A stretch of 64,000 nucleotides of DNA from Latrodectus hesperus (taxonomy: Eukaryota > Arthropoda > Arachnida > Araneae > Theridiidae), in contig CM075853.1 of the NCBI GenBank assembly GCA_037975125.1, positions 93,242,773-93,306,772 of the forward strand. Direction: 5' to 3'. The notes below the pieces were generated by a model that saw only the letters and a program-made list of their open reading frames with translations, was not told the DNA's origin and did no database searches. Positions 26,396 through 39,789 of the stretch are shown piece after piece. Within the stretch, counting starts at the first letter, position 1. Each line of letters opens with the position of its first letter. Position numbers and translations under genes: made by a program.

Positions 26396-29300
26396 GAGTT
26401 CAAATAACAAATTTAACTGTACAATATTCTACAAAATGATAAATTTAATCCAGTTTTTAGATTGTTAAAAAAATAATAAAAGCAAATCAATAATTATTAA
26501 AAGTATGATAAAGTGAAAATTTTAATAATTAAACCTATGGGAAAAATTATTCATTAAAATTAAATTTAATTGATTTCAATTAAATTCAACTGATTAAAAT
26601 GGGTTACAATTAAGAATATTGACAATTTAATCATATATTAATTATAAGGGGTAGGAAAAAAATATAAAAAAGACAACAGGCACTAAAATTATGACCTACA
26701 AAATTAATATCTCGTACACGTATTTATAAAGTGAAACGTGTCAGGAAATTATCGTTAATTCACTTACTTCGATATTAAAAGTAATGATAACAATGAGGTT
26801 GTGAATGGGATTCAAAACTAGTTCGATAGACTATTGTTTAATACAGGATCGATTTTAAACAATTCTGAGTGTAGTGTAGTGATAATGCAAAATGAAAACT
26901 TTTGAGCTGTGTCACTTCATGATAAATATGCAAACTTTCCTTTTTCATAATAACTAATACATAAAATAATTTCGATGAAAAAAAACTTGTTTAAGAATGA
27001 ATTTGAATAGTTGAAATCTCAAAATAATTAATAAAAATGATTTTGTCTTAAATTTAATTAGCAATACCTTACTTATTACTATTTACAAACACTGTTAAAA
27101 GATTAAGATTAAAGTATATATCCACACTTTTTAGAATAAACATTACGTATACTTTAAAGTGAACATTTTTTCCGAATTTAACAGTGTTTATTTTAAATAA
27201 TTAAGTAAAAATGAGTAAATAACAAGTAGTACATTAAAAGCAAATATTATTTTATATTTATTATAATAGTTAAGAGAACATACTGAAATACTAGATAAAT
27301 TAATATTTCATGACATATACTCATTAAGTATTCATTTTACAATAAACAAGACCAACGTTTAAAATCTAGGATTTTTCAAAGCTGATACTGCATAATCAAT
27401 AGCTTTTAGCGGAAGCTGCTGTAAAGTTTTTTTTTTAAACATCAAATCGAAATTTTTTTTGAAGGGATTTCTCATTAGTAATGATGGGCCGTATTCAGGC
27501 TTGACGCAAGGAAAGAAGCTTGGCGAATTCGTAAGCACCAACAAAAGGGTGCTATGCAGTGATGCAAAATTCACCTCTGCTATTGTGGTTATGATTAAAA
27601 TAGGGATCTGTCACCACAAAGACGGTGGGCACTATGCAACTGTATAAGCCTTTTCAATAATATATAAATTCTTCTATTACATCTAAGCCAGATATTTTTA
27701 GATAAAACTTGGCTAGTGCTTTCCTTAGTCCAGAGCTCAATGGATGGGAAAATTCCTGATTGGACACAAGACTATTAAATAAAAGTAAGTGGATTTTTTG
27801 CTACAGCATGCGCAACTATCTATAAAAAGTTGTATAGCATGAATTATGCATAACTATTTCAGAAATATTCGTCGGAAAGTCTAAGCAATGTGGGCGATGA
27901 AAAAAAAACCTTACGACAGCTGTCAGCCAATGATAAAGGAAGCATTGACAAGACAATCCGAACCACCTAAAGCAACGGTAAGGCAAATGAACATCCAAGG
28001 CGTCTTGCCATAAAAAACAAATCACCATTGATAGTGAAGAGTATTTACAAGTCGCAAGGAAAAAACCGGAAAATCCTGAAAAGCAATTTCAATAAACAAC
28101 ATGCAGCAACTAAGATTTCACTCCAAAATATAAGCACCTATCAGTAGGACACAAAGTTTGATCTATTTTTAATATCGTAACGATAGCATGAAATTAAAAT
28201 GCAGATTTTTTTATATTGCTAAATAGAAGACTTAAAGCAATACAAAAACATACAGTATTGTTTTATATAGACATACAGTATTGTTAATATAGTCAAAGAT
28301 GGTATTCCATGAATTTAGCCCTCGAAATGATTGAAATACGCTGCCCTCGATTCAAAATATAAATCATGAGATTTAAAGGAAGAATAAATTAAAATGTAAA
28401 TGTGTTACCGTTGTAACACTTATACATTCACGCAAAACCTTTCAAAAGTGTAAAGTTCGCTCTTAATGGCTGCTAGACGCACCCCACACACAAAAAAATC
28501 ATCTTCATTTATCTAGCGAAAAACACGGCAAGATTCGGTTCAAAGGGGCCTGTGTGACACAAAAGAAACGCTACAAGACACGCACTATATACGAATTTGA
28601 AAGAATAGCGATTATCGCACCAGAAAAGAAGACGCTTGAAAGCGAATATGAATAATAAAGGTCACCAAGTAGAACACTACAATGTATAAAGGAGAAGGAA
28701 GGAAAATCTGGAAAAAATTGTATTGTATAGTTGATGGAAGTGCAGAAGAGCACTTTAAGGAATAATACTAAGCATTGTTTTCACTTATGTTTCCACTCAC
28801 TTATCACATTACATAAGAAACTGCTTTCATCTACAAGTTTCATCATTATTTTTATAAACGGAAATATCAGTCAAAAGGTATCCACTGAATTATATAGAAT
28901 TCATAAAAATTAAAACGTAACTTCCCAACAAAAAAAGCACATTGTGACAATATGTATATATATATGCAAGAGGAAAAACCAGCTTTCTCGCGCCATGAAT
29001 TTCAATGCAAAACGAGTACATAGTTTTTATGGAAAACAAAATATATGTCTTACTTTATTATTTACATTATGTATTATTGTTTTAAGTTTTGTTTGAAATG
29101 ATGTTTTGCCTCATGAATGAAATCTCATCAGTAGATCAGTTAAAAACAAATCAAATGAAGTGATGAATGCTTGAAAATTCTCTTAGTTTAAAAGCTATTT
29201 AATAATGATATCAGGATTTTTTTCATTTGCGTTCTAATGCTTTTCCTATAGGGACTATGTTGGAAGAAGTGTAAATATATAAGCTGTAATGGGCAAAAAC

Positions 29301-30250
29301 AATACTTTGTTTCCAAGATCGAAAAAAAACAGCAAAAATTGTTATTTATTTTTTAAAAAAAATCACTCTGCGGGAATGTAGAAAGAAAAGGTTCTTTATG
29401 ACGTTAAGTTCTTCCTTATTTTCAGAATTTATGCATAGATAACAATTTTAAAAGGGAGAAATAATCACAGGTTTCCCCTTTCTTAAAACGAGTCTTGGAG
29501 TGGTTTGTTAAACCGCTTTAGTACACACTGCGGCATAAGTAACTTTAGAGGAGTTCAAATTAGCATTGGTTTAAGTTTAGTTTAATAACAAAAACTGTAA
29601 TTAATATTTTGTGTAAGTTTTACTTCATTCCGTGAAAGCTTTCTCAATTCGATCCTGAACAAAATTTTGATGGATAAATAGATTATACACATTAGATTAT
29701 TTATGAATACATTAATGTACTGTTTAATAGAGAAGCAGCCAGCAGTTGAGTAGTAAGACAATATAAGAGCAGTGATTCTTCCCCCCCCAAAAAAAAACAT
29801 TTTATTTTACAAATAATTGATTACTACCAATGACATAGATGTAAGCCTCATATTGACTAGACTTGTCCTTTGCTCTTCTGTTTCATATTGAATAGGCCTA
29901 TACAGAGAATGCTACAAGTTTGCTCAAATAGAAAAGGTCTTTGGAATTCGCTGTTACTTGGGTATATTCATTTTACTAAGGTTTGAAAAATGGTTAGAAA
30001 GCGCGTAGAGAAATCGATGAATACATCGTCAATAATACCTGGATTCTAAGATGCTGGTATTAATACCAGATAAAGAGATAATGCAGCATGGCAGGCTTCA
30101 GCAATTCTGATTCTCATTTAATCTATTCATATCAATTCCCATTATTAATTGCTAATTTTTAATTCCAACATTGAAGAATCATAAATTTAAAGCTTCACGT
30201 GATATTCAATTTAATATAGTTATTCTTGTTAACAACGGAAAATTTTACAA

Positions 30251-30298
30251 AATTTGAGTATAAAAAATAAAAAGTAATTCTTTTTTTATACTCAAATT
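30251..30298. repeat. Inverted repeat, 17-bp perfect arms
   Basis: AATTTGAGTATAAAAAA (30251-30267) pairs perfectly with 30282-30298 around a 14-base spacer. No gene lies nearby. Confidence 0.85.
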
Positions 30299-30781
30299 AT
30301 AATACTGTTGTTGGTGATAAATTCTGCACAAAAATAATTCGTTTAATGAGTGCATCTAAATACATTCGTAAACATAAATGCTCTCAAAACATTTTGCAAC
30401 CCATCATTTATTTTTGAGTCATGCTCTTATCTTACGCATCCTTCTTATAAGACTCCTTTTGATACACGTCATGAGATATCATATATTATAAGACACGGAT
30501 ATTGATGCTGCATCACAACAATCCTGCCCGTAATTTGACTTAGTGAAGTCTTTACGGTCATGCTGCGTATCTGTGCAATTTTAATATATTTTAAGATTTT
30601 CGAGAGCTTCGATTACGGATGATGCGGTTTTTCTGCTAGAAATTTATATAAATATATATAGGGATATGGTGCTGAGAAGTAGGCCGTTCTAGTTTCGATG
30701 ACTGCTACTGTTGAAGAATGAGATATAAATTGTCTTTTGTAATAATAAGTGCAATTTCTTTCTCATAAAAGTTGTCGGTTA

Positions 30782-30788
<7 letters not shown>

Positions 30789-30835
<47 letters not shown>
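30789..30835. repeat. (TA)n microsatellite
   Basis: TA tract of about 47 bases. Confidence 0.95.
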
Positions 30836-30838
<3 letters not shown>

Positions 30839-31117
30839 CATTTCTACTTCTTTTAAATGTTTAAGATAATTCTGATGTGTATTACTAATTCTGTGTGGTA
30901 TATTAGCAAAATAGATATAATGAATGTACTTCGTGTCTTATAAAACATTAGGTATCGCTACCAAGTATATAATTTTTGCATAAATGTTTAGAAACAAATA
31001 AGATATTTATTAACATTTAATTAATTATGAAAGAAAAAAGATTTTTAAGACACATTATAGTTATTGCCAAATCGCATATTCTACATTCAATTGAAAATAA
31101 TTATAATAAAATCACAA

Positions 31118-31165
31118 GTAAAATTTATTAATAAATTTTAATTGAAATTTATTAATAAATTTTAC
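31118..31165. repeat. Inverted repeat, 21-bp perfect arms
   Basis: Arms at 31118-31138 and 31145-31165 are perfect complements with a 6-base loop. Each arm also contains the internal palindrome AAATTTATTAATAAATTT. The DNA could extrude as a cruciform. Confidence 0.9.
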
Positions 31166-32079
31166 CTGTAAGATCAAAAACTAAATCAAATTTAAAAAAA
31201 AACGTTGCGAATAATATCCTTTAGTCATGAAGGTATGTTTGAGTTATTATTTATAGTCATATTTTTTCCCGTGAGGGCGCTTTCGAGCCGGATCGATGTT
31301 TTGAAGTTTCAGATTTTGAATTAATCATATCAGTTTTAATTAAGATTTGCTTTTCAGGATAAACAGTTTTAGAAATTTCCTTAAAATTCTGGAATATTAA
31401 GAATTTGAAATCCTTAGTCGAATTCAGTCGACATTTGTAAGAAAAGATTTTATGTAGAATGTAAAAACGTAACTAGAAAACAGAAGAATTATGAACCTAC
31501 GGCTTACTGTTGACTTGAACATATAATTTTGACTATTAAAATATAATTTGTGCCATTATCGTCAACGTTCCATGATAAAATTCAATGCGAATATATCCTT
31601 TCTTTTATACATACCTCTTGTGTTTCTAAAATATTTCACTATTGTTAATTATTCTTCCATCTACGTTTCTCTCCGTGTTAGTCATAATTTACCAATTTAC
31701 TACTTCATTATTTGTTGTACACTGTATTTTTTATATGTATTCTCAACTATAAAAATGTATCGAGCAAAAGTACCAATCAATCAACAACAATGACTTAGAA
31801 GAGCTAAATATTAACAAAACTTAAGCAAATATTAACATAAAATAATAATTAAATAAATATTAATAAAATTTTAGCTCAAAAACACTACAAGCAATTAGAA
31901 AAAAGTATTCATGAAGTATATTTTCCGATTATCTGTTTCGATATGATAAAAGAATAACTTTTTGATATGATGAATGTATCTTCAACATTATATTAGTTTT
32001 ATTAGAACTCAATATTGGAGGGGGAGGGAAGTTCAAAGAAAAATAGCCGCCCAAAATGAAAAATGCATCACTGAATCAT

Positions 32080-32420
32080 AAATCAACAGCATGAAATCTC
32101 GGTGCTTTCGAAATGCAAGGTAAAGGGAAGAAAAAAAGGAATCGATACCTTAGAAAAGAGAATCGAGCAGCATTTCCTGAATCCAGAGCAGCTGTGAGAA
32201 ACAAAGTGCGTAGGGGAAAGTGGGGATTTCATCCAAAAATTCTTCCCGTAATGGATTGGAAGGTAAAGCGATAACAGATAAAAAGCGAACTGGAGAGCGC
32301 GCATGCTTTCCGCTGAAACCGCTCAGAAATTGAAACACAGGAAGAGGTCTGATCGATCAAAATAAATTCAACCCGTCAGCACTCTTACCTCCAGTTGCTA
32401 AGTCACGTAGAAGGTGGAAG
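32080..32420. other. GC-richer island with exon-like features
   Basis: Contains overlapping minus-strand open frames (32083-32304 and 32150-32338) and, on the same strand, a good splice donor match GGAG|GTAAGAG near 32388. No product is recognisable and the frames carry no domain. It lies within the inferred kinesin intron. Possible conserved noncoding element, alternative exon or noncoding transcript. Confidence 0.3.
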
Positions 32421-34084
32421 GAGATATAAAATTATTGAAAATGGGGAGCACAGGTAAGCATGATGTTGGATCAGTTTCTACAGATTAAGTTCCCCTACTC
32501 TTCATGTGATTGACATTAGAGAAGAGGAACATTTATTTTAAAGGCCAAACCAACATTTTTATTCTTTAATCCTACTCCCCAAAAAAAGGATAACAGTGTA
32601 AAATCAGCTCTTCATGATTCTTATTATTAATAAGAAATAAAGAAAAGGGTGTTAAAATTTAGATTACATTAAATGCGTCATAAACAAAAAATAATAAACT
32701 ATTTTAATAATTTGTAAATTTAAGAACTTATTTTCACTACCTCACCTTTTTGTTATTACTTAAATACTCAGCTTTTTAAAACACTAATGAAGGAAAGAAC
32801 TTGTGTAAATAAAATAAGTATATTAATTAAAATTGTCACAATTGTTGACAGGAAAAATATTTCTTAAAAGAAAGTAATTGAAGAATTAAATAACATATTA
32901 AACTTTCCATTGGCGCATAACATTTTCTCACAGTACATTACCAACATCTTAAAAAGAATTTCTCATTTGGTTGAGGAGAAGGGAATACATTCATAGAACA
33001 AGTTTATTTAATCTTGTATCTTCTAAGCAATCATTTGAAGCATTTTTGTCAACTTAAGGAAGTATTATAGCGAAATATAACAAAAAAGAATAAAATAAGA
33101 TTATTGGCATAAAAAAGGGAAATTGTAAAAGTGGTCTCCAATGAATATTATTAAATCATATTTTTAATTAAGAAATATTCAAAGTAGAATAAAGAGAGAG
33201 CCTATAGAAAAAAATCTAGCATAAACAATAAACTGTTAAAAGCTACAGTAAGCAAAATATTTAACACAACTCTAGAAAAAAAATTAAGTTAAAATTTGCT
33301 AAAATATGATTAAATAAAAAGTCCAAAACAAAAAAAGAGAAATCTAAGAATAGTTAAATGAATATAAATTTCAACATTAAATATCAAATATATGTATTAC
33401 ATAAAGTAAATATAAATATAAAACATAAGTATTACAATGAATAATAATTTACATTAGTCAAGGTTAAATATTGAAATATAGTGAAATTTTTCTCAGCTTA
33501 TTATAAATAATTTTTATAAGAGTGAAAAGTAAATTAAAGAAATTGTTAGCAAAATAGTTACTGATAAATTAATTTTAAAAAAAACAAAGAAAACTAAAAA
33601 CACTATAAGAAAAAATAATTTTAAAAAATTGTACGAAATAAAAATCAAAGATGCATAGATGTTACATAATAATGGAATCTAAAAATTATAAGGCCTCATT
33701 GTCAAATAAAATGCAACTAACTGTAAAAATTTTTTTAGATTCTGAGTTACTTCCTAAAAAAATCTATGAATTATTACCGACCCAACATAGCCCACATGAA
33801 TGCCCTTTTCTAATGTTAAAATGTTAAGTAATTAAAAAATTAATAATGTGTATTAATTATATTCATTAGATTTAAGAAGACATATCTCAAGTATAAGTCA
33901 GATCATTTTTAATCAACTACATAGTTTGTAAGTTGAGGTTTCTCAAGTTTCCAGGATATGCACTAAGCATTTTCGATATAGGATCATTCAATATTACAAA
34001 AACTTCCGACACTTGGTAATTAGCACACACTTATATGAAAAAAAGATTTGGTTTGGTTTGATGCTCAGTGGTCATTTTATGCAC

Positions 34085-34215
34085 ATGATGATTACTTAAA
34101 ACAGCACCTACAGACAGTTTAAAGATGATTCAGAACCACTACAAACATCCATGCTTGAGGGGAATTTGAACCCACAAACTGTTGAACAAAAGTCCAGAGG
34201 AACTCCAAGCTGGCA
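34085..34215 (-). mobile_element. SINE remnant (family A)
   Basis: GATTCAGAACCACTACAAAC and ATGCTTGAGG precede a degenerate minus-strand B box (GGGTTCAAATTCC), followed by AACTGTTGAAC. The order matches the copy at 6760-6985. Confidence 0.55.
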
Positions 34216-34329
34216 GACCATTCATTTCCCCAGCTTGGCTATATAGTCTCTACTTCTCCTTGTCTCTTTTATTGCAAAAGCTTGTATTGATAGTATAGTA
34301 TGAATAATTTGTATTCTTGCATATTTTCC

Positions 34330-34332
<3 letters not shown>

Positions 34333-34424
<92 letters not shown>
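34333..34424. repeat. (TA)n microsatellite
   Basis: AT tract of about 92 bases. The poly-YI open frame across it is an artefact. Confidence 0.95.
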
Positions 34425-34426
<2 letters not shown>

Positions 34427-36144
34427 TTAATTATAATCTTATTATAATTTACACTAAGGAAACAAATTATCACACAGTTTGTTTATCATTCTCAAAAAAT
34501 AATCCTATTATCCTAAACTAACAAACAAACTATCAGGAACTGATGGTAAGTTAGTGAAATTCAAGGTAGCAGTATGAAAAATTAAATGACATTTGAAAAT
34601 TTCAGATTATTTTTCTAATTTACAAAGATTATAAAAATGTTTAAAAAAATTAGAAACTTACAAAAATCCCAATCAAAATTTAAATTATGCTTTAAGACCA
34701 AATTGATCCAAAATAATGTTAATATATGATGCACATTTCATCAGAAATACTATAATTTAAAAAATATCTTATTTTGTGTGTGTGTGTGTTTAAAGAAAAT
34801 GATAATTTAATACCATAAGCTATAGTACCATAACAATTATAGATAATCTCACCACTCTTGCAGCATAACTATGTTATTTGGAGTGAAGATATTAAATTTG
34901 GTGAGCCATTGTTGAACAATGGAGGATGGATTTTAGACACCACATGGGGTCAGCCTAATAAAAAATTGGATATCATGATTTTTTTTCCAAATGTGTAAGA
35001 TGTGCTTTCACAGATAATGGGTTTTTTTTACAAGGAAAAATAATTCAAAGTGCTTCCAAATAACTATCTAAACAGATATTATTATCCAAATGCAGCTAGT
35101 ATTAAGCATAGGACTACCCCCTCTAAATAATGTGATCCTACTGAGCTATAATGAGATGATTATTGAATTTCTTTATGCATGATTATTGCATTTTTCTTTT
35201 TTTACTGAATATATGATGAATCAATAAAGCTTGAATGAAAGTTAGTGAAATTTTGTACAAAAATAGGTTTGCTCACAACAGTATAAAAAACTAGATATAA
35301 ATGATGATCTGCTAATATTTCTACTATACTTTAAATTGCTCATTTTAGTACATTCTAACTCATTTATTTAGAAAAATTAGTATCACATAGAAAAGTATTC
35401 AAATAAATAAATATATGATTTGCAATTAATGTGCACAAGAATAAGGGATTTGCATGTTTTAACAATGAATCATAAACTAAACAACATTAGAATCACACAA
35501 TATCATTGGAAAAGAAAGTGCTCAATTACATTAGTAACTTAAGATTGTATCAATTATAAATGATGCTCTGATTATAAACTAAAGATACAAGACTAAAATA
35601 TAAAAATTAAATATTTAAATTAATTAACAGAGGATGTAGTCTCAACACAATAATTCCCTTAAAAAAGTATTTCAATATTTAATTAGTCAGTGCAGTATAG
35701 TTTACATGTACAAGATTATTCATAAATTTTTATCCCTAAATCAATACACTAAAAATCTATCAACATTTATTCTTGAAAAAAAAGACTTATCACAAATGTA
35801 TATAGATCCAAAGTTTCCTTCTGATTAAAATTCAAGGTATAATAAAAATCTATCACTAATTTAAAGCGTCAATAAAGGTGTTTTTATTTTGAAAAGCTAC
35901 ATAACTAGTAACTGTATAGCTTATAAATATAAAAATACTATTTTCAATTAATTTAGATAAATTTATAAAAATTTAAATTTTTAATTACATTTATAATTTT
36001 AAAATTTTGTATCCTTATTATTACTATAAAATATAACAGTAATAAATTTATTAAAATGTATTACTTTATAAATTTTCAGAAATAAATATGCAAAGTAATA
36101 TCTCTATTGCTAAAATACTGTACTGCTGAATTTTTATATTCCTT

Positions 36145-36147
<3 letters not shown>
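34425..36147. other. AT-rich noncoding stretch
   Basis: Nothing recognisable except a short (TG)n run at about 34777-34790. Confidence 0.6.

Positions 36148-36241
<94 letters not shown>
36148..36241. repeat. (TA)n microsatellite
   Basis: TA tract of about 94 bases. Confidence 0.95.
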
Positions 36242-36243
<2 letters not shown>

Positions 36244-38414
36244 CCACTTAATCAAATATTATATTTGTTTTACTTACAATAAACTTTTATAAAAAAAATA
36301 AACTATATCAATATAATATTAATATCAATGACAGTACATTATCAGTAGCAACAATATGTTAAATATTACAATTATTAAAAAGAGAAAATAGCTTCTCTTA
36401 TGGAAAAGTATTATACAACTTTTGTTTATAATATTCATCAATAATGACAAGAAATATAAAAGTAAACACTCCTAGTACAATTACTTATCTTTATACAAGA
36501 AAACTCTCCTAGTACAGTTTGTTATCTTAAATAAGATATGTAACCGAATAAAGGTATCTATATCATACATCAAATAAAATTTGATGATTTTTTATACCCC
36601 AATTTTGATTGAAACTTTTTATAATGATAATCAGGTACTCCAACAAAACAATCACTAATAATATCATAATTTAAATCAAAAATAAAGCATTTAATAAGAA
36701 ATTACATAATATCTGAGAAATAGCTTCAAATTAAGCTTATTGCATTGCACTCATTTCTATAATTCATGCAATTACACATCAATTCATATATGTACATATA
36801 AAAGTTCATATTATTCATAAAATAAAATTTGAAATTCATTTTTCCTAATTAAATTTGCACCAAATAAGAAAATTTTTTCTTCAAATTACCAAATGTCAAA
36901 AAATTTAAAAGGAGAACTATATATCCTGCAGTAGATAATTATATATACAGTTCTTAAAAATTAAACATGAATAATTACATTTAAAGATAATGGACAAATA
37001 AAAGAATAACAGCATTTCAGAAACAATTAGAAGGAAAAAGTATCGCACCTTATTTAGACTTATGGCAGTACATGGTCATTAGCATTAACAGAACTCAAAT
37101 TTTCATAACGGATTAAATACAGTTAAAAATGAGTACTTATTTTAAATCACAGACAATTGCTTTCATAAATATTTCTAGATAAAAATCATGTAAATTAAAG
37201 AGAAAGAAAATTTTAACTATCAATTGTGATGATTAAATTTTTCTCATCTTCATTATTTATTTAAATATTTATATTTTCTTTACTCATTTAAATTTTCCAC
37301 TATTTATTAAAATTTACTTATGTCTAAAATCTCTGTCATCTTTATCTAAATTTTACCCTTTATTATTATTTATATTCCTGTGTTTCTAACAGATTCAAAA
37401 AAGTACATTTAATAGAATTCACATTTCAGGAAGATAAAAGATTTCATAAATTATATATATCTATATACATAGAGAGATTGATAAAAGCATCAGTTATATG
37501 TGCATTAACTGAAATCAATGACGTAAATTATTTTTATATGACGTAATTCAAAATATAGTTTTTTTGTTAGTTTCTTAGTTCTTGTTTATACATTCTCATT
37601 TAGTTCTTGTTTAAACATAGTTGGTTTAAATTTTTGCTCATAAAATTTTTAAAATAAAAATAGTAATAAGACTTAGATTAAACTATAATAAAAAATTCCC
37701 ATACTCCTAAATAAATTACGTATCCCGTGTAATACCATTGTATATTCAATAAGCCAGACAATAAATAATATTATGTATATTCATCAACCCCTTCCTTATT
37801 TTTTTGTTTTTAACATAATCAAATTATATTTTTCAAAACATTTCGTGAAAAAAAGTTCTTTTTCGATAAATTTTATAGTCACAAATCAATTTAAGTAATA
37901 AACCTTGATAATGAAATTACACATTTTTAATTAAAATGAGTTATTTTCTAATTTAGTCGCACTACGAAATTAAATTTTCTCCTTATCATACCAAAGAAAT
38001 AAGGAAAAAATGTATTTTTATTCGTTTGTGATCGCTAGAATTTAATATAAAAATGTATTTTTTACACACCTAAAATTATTTAAAAGAATTCTATGAAGTA
38101 ATATTAAATTAATTTAAAATTATTTTATAAGTAATTTATTTTTATGCTTATAATATTCCGTACAAAATTTAGCATTGACAGTTTTTTTATATTTTTATAT
38201 GACGTAAAATTATTTTTCAAAATAAATGTCTATATTTTCATTAAAATTATTTTCCTCTAACAGTCAGACGTATCATACCATTGAACAACATATCTTCATA
38301 TTAAATAAAATCGATGGATATTTAATCATGTCACAAGCGATCTTTAAGGCATGGAATCACAGGCGCGGTTCAGATTAACATTTATGTGGCAAATTAAATT
38401 TTAAAATGACTCAC
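36242..38414. other. AT-rich noncoding stretch next to the splice donor
   Basis: No gene. Includes a roughly 40-bp imperfect tandem duplication near 36466-36525, with CTCCTAGTACAATTACTTATCTT and CTCCTAGTACAGTTTGTTATCTT as the shared parts. The stretch ends at the kinesin splice donor. Confidence 0.6.
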
Positions 38415-38469
38415 CTCTTCTGTTAAAAGGCCGAACCCGAATCGCAACTTTAATTTTATCACTGGCCAT
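38415..38469 (-). CDS. First coding exon of a kinesin-3 motor (KIF13/Khc-73-like)
   Basis: Reading on the minus strand from the ATG at 38469, the exon encodes MASDKIKVAIRVRPFNRR plus one base of the next codon. It is followed at once by GTGAGT (38414-38409), a canonical splice donor in phase 1. The KVAxRVRPFN segment is the first beta strand of the kinesin motor domain. The combination MASDKIKVA...RPFNRRE is, to my knowledge, closest to Khc-73/KIF13 in the kinesin-3 family, a processive plus-end-directed cargo motor with an FHA domain and, in Khc-73 and KIF13B, a CAP-Gly tail. An in-frame TGA 15 bases upstream of the ATG supports this start. The rest of the motor must lie on other exons, none of which I found here. 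Only 55 bases are seen, so the exact subfamily is less certain than the kinesin call. Confidence 0.85.
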
Positions 38470-38900
38470 AGCTACGATTCTTCACTGCAGGACTAATGCT
38501 AAAATTCAAGCAACATCAAGGAAAGGAATGTTATGAAATCGAAACAGATGTCAAGTTATTATATCCACATGGATGGCAATAATTCCATAACGTTCACATA
38601 TTCAGGTACCAATCCTTAGAGCAAGGAAAATACATATCTTCACTGAAACAACCGTAGTAGTCCGCATAGTCGAATATTAAATGGCATTGACAGGAAGAAT
38701 CGCTCGATGTGAATGGTGTCCCTTGCTAGGAGGGGTTGCCAAAAATCATAAACCTGAACGGACGCCAAAGGAGGCGGAATGGCGCCCTTACGCTTGCCAA
38801 CGCAGCGGGCTGTTTTAAATTCCGAAACTAGGAAATGGTTTCGATATGAAAATAGTCCTAAGGACGTCGTTATGAAGGTGAAAGAGAAGCTCATGGTTCA
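38470..38900 (-). promoter_or_regulatory. Probable 5' UTR and promoter region of the kinesin gene
   Basis: GC-richer than its surroundings and directly upstream of the kinesin ATG. A minus-strand open frame (38640-38894) lies here but has no domain, and stops intervene before the ATG. TTTCAGTGAAG at about 38650-38640 resembles the arthropod initiator TCAGT. CCTGCAG at about 38491-38485 could be a 3' splice site if a separate 5' UTR exon exists. The exact transcription start cannot be fixed from sequence. Confidence 0.5.
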
Positions 38901-39501
38901 TAAAAATTAAACATAAACTTAGCAAAAGGGATTAAAATAGCTATTTTCCCAGAACCGCATATGTGGGATAAAAGGTTTGTTTGCAGTTTGCCCACAGAAC
39001 ATTTTTATTAATAATCATTAAATATTTTCTCATTGAAACTGATTTTTAATGATTGGTGTTTCGCTTTCCTGTCCGATGTATTTGGGTTGGGATGGCATGA
39101 ATGTCAATCATTACTGCTCTTCTTTCGATAGTATTTCAATATTACACTTAAAAATGTTTTCTTAAGATTTCAGCTTAAAAAGATCGCCAGTAGACTAGTG
39201 GGTGGTTCTAGTGCGACGTTATTATAATTCAGACATATTTTTCACGCACTATTTGTTCATTCAAAAACTTAAAGTATTTTTTCTATTAGCTTAGGCATAC
39301 CAGTTAAATTACAAACATAAAAATTATTTAAAATTTATTTATTTAAACAAATTTGAAATCTTCTAATAAAAAATTATTTGAGCCAAAAAATGCAATCATT
39401 AATTAAAAATGTTACAAATATATTATATAATAATAAATATTACAAAAATTACTTTTAAAAATAATCTTATTAATAAAAAAATTAATTTATAAAAGAAAAT
39501 T

Positions 39502-39600
39502 ATGAATTAAAATTTTCTATTAATTTTTTGTTAAGATTTATTTACTAAGATCTATTTGTTATGAATTAAAATTTTCAATTAATGTTTCATTAAGATTTGT
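39502..39600. repeat. Imperfect tandem duplication, period 59
   Basis: ATGAATTAAAATTTTC starts both copies (39502 and 39561), followed by similar ATTAAT...TTAAGATTT segments. Confidence 0.7.
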
Positions 39601-39789
39601 TATAAAAATATAAATCCATGCATTATACAATAAAATTTGTATTCATTTGCCTTTCAAATAACTACGATGTTACATTCTTTTATCATCAACGTTTCTGAAG
39701 ACTAAGTTTCAGGCAATGCTATTGGCAAACACTGCTTTGAGTATGCTATTGTATGCAACATCACTGATCGTGTAGATCGGTCTGCATTT

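Larger units (their letters stand above)
22366..30250. other. Noncoding stretch
   Basis: No gene supported. The 92-residue open frame at 22648-22926 has no recognisable domain or splice context. SINE remnants at 24165-24280, 24700-24760 and 26250-26395 are listed separately, as is the GC-richer patch at 25330-25560. Confidence 0.5.
30836..34084. other. AT-rich noncoding stretch
   Basis: No gene supported apart from the unexplained island at 32080-32420. Mostly A-rich sequence with little visible structure. Confidence 0.55.
1..38414 (-). other. Putative first intron of the kinesin-3 gene (window-internal part)
   Basis: This is an inference from the minus-strand coding exon at 38415-38469, which ends in a GTGAGT splice donor. 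I looked by eye for the next expected motor-domain segments (the CVVEME-like strand, the P-loop GQTGSGKS, the NxxSSRSH switch I and the DLAGSE switch II) on the minus strand to the left and found none. The whole left part is therefore read as intron, containing transposons, SINE remnants, microsatellites and GC-richer islands listed separately. A short exon of 30-60 bases could have been missed. Confidence 0.5.

Noticed and set aside
34300..34521. Open frame of alternating Tyr and Ile
   Set aside because: Translation of a (TA)n microsatellite; the same applies at 13105-13287 and 36107-36292.
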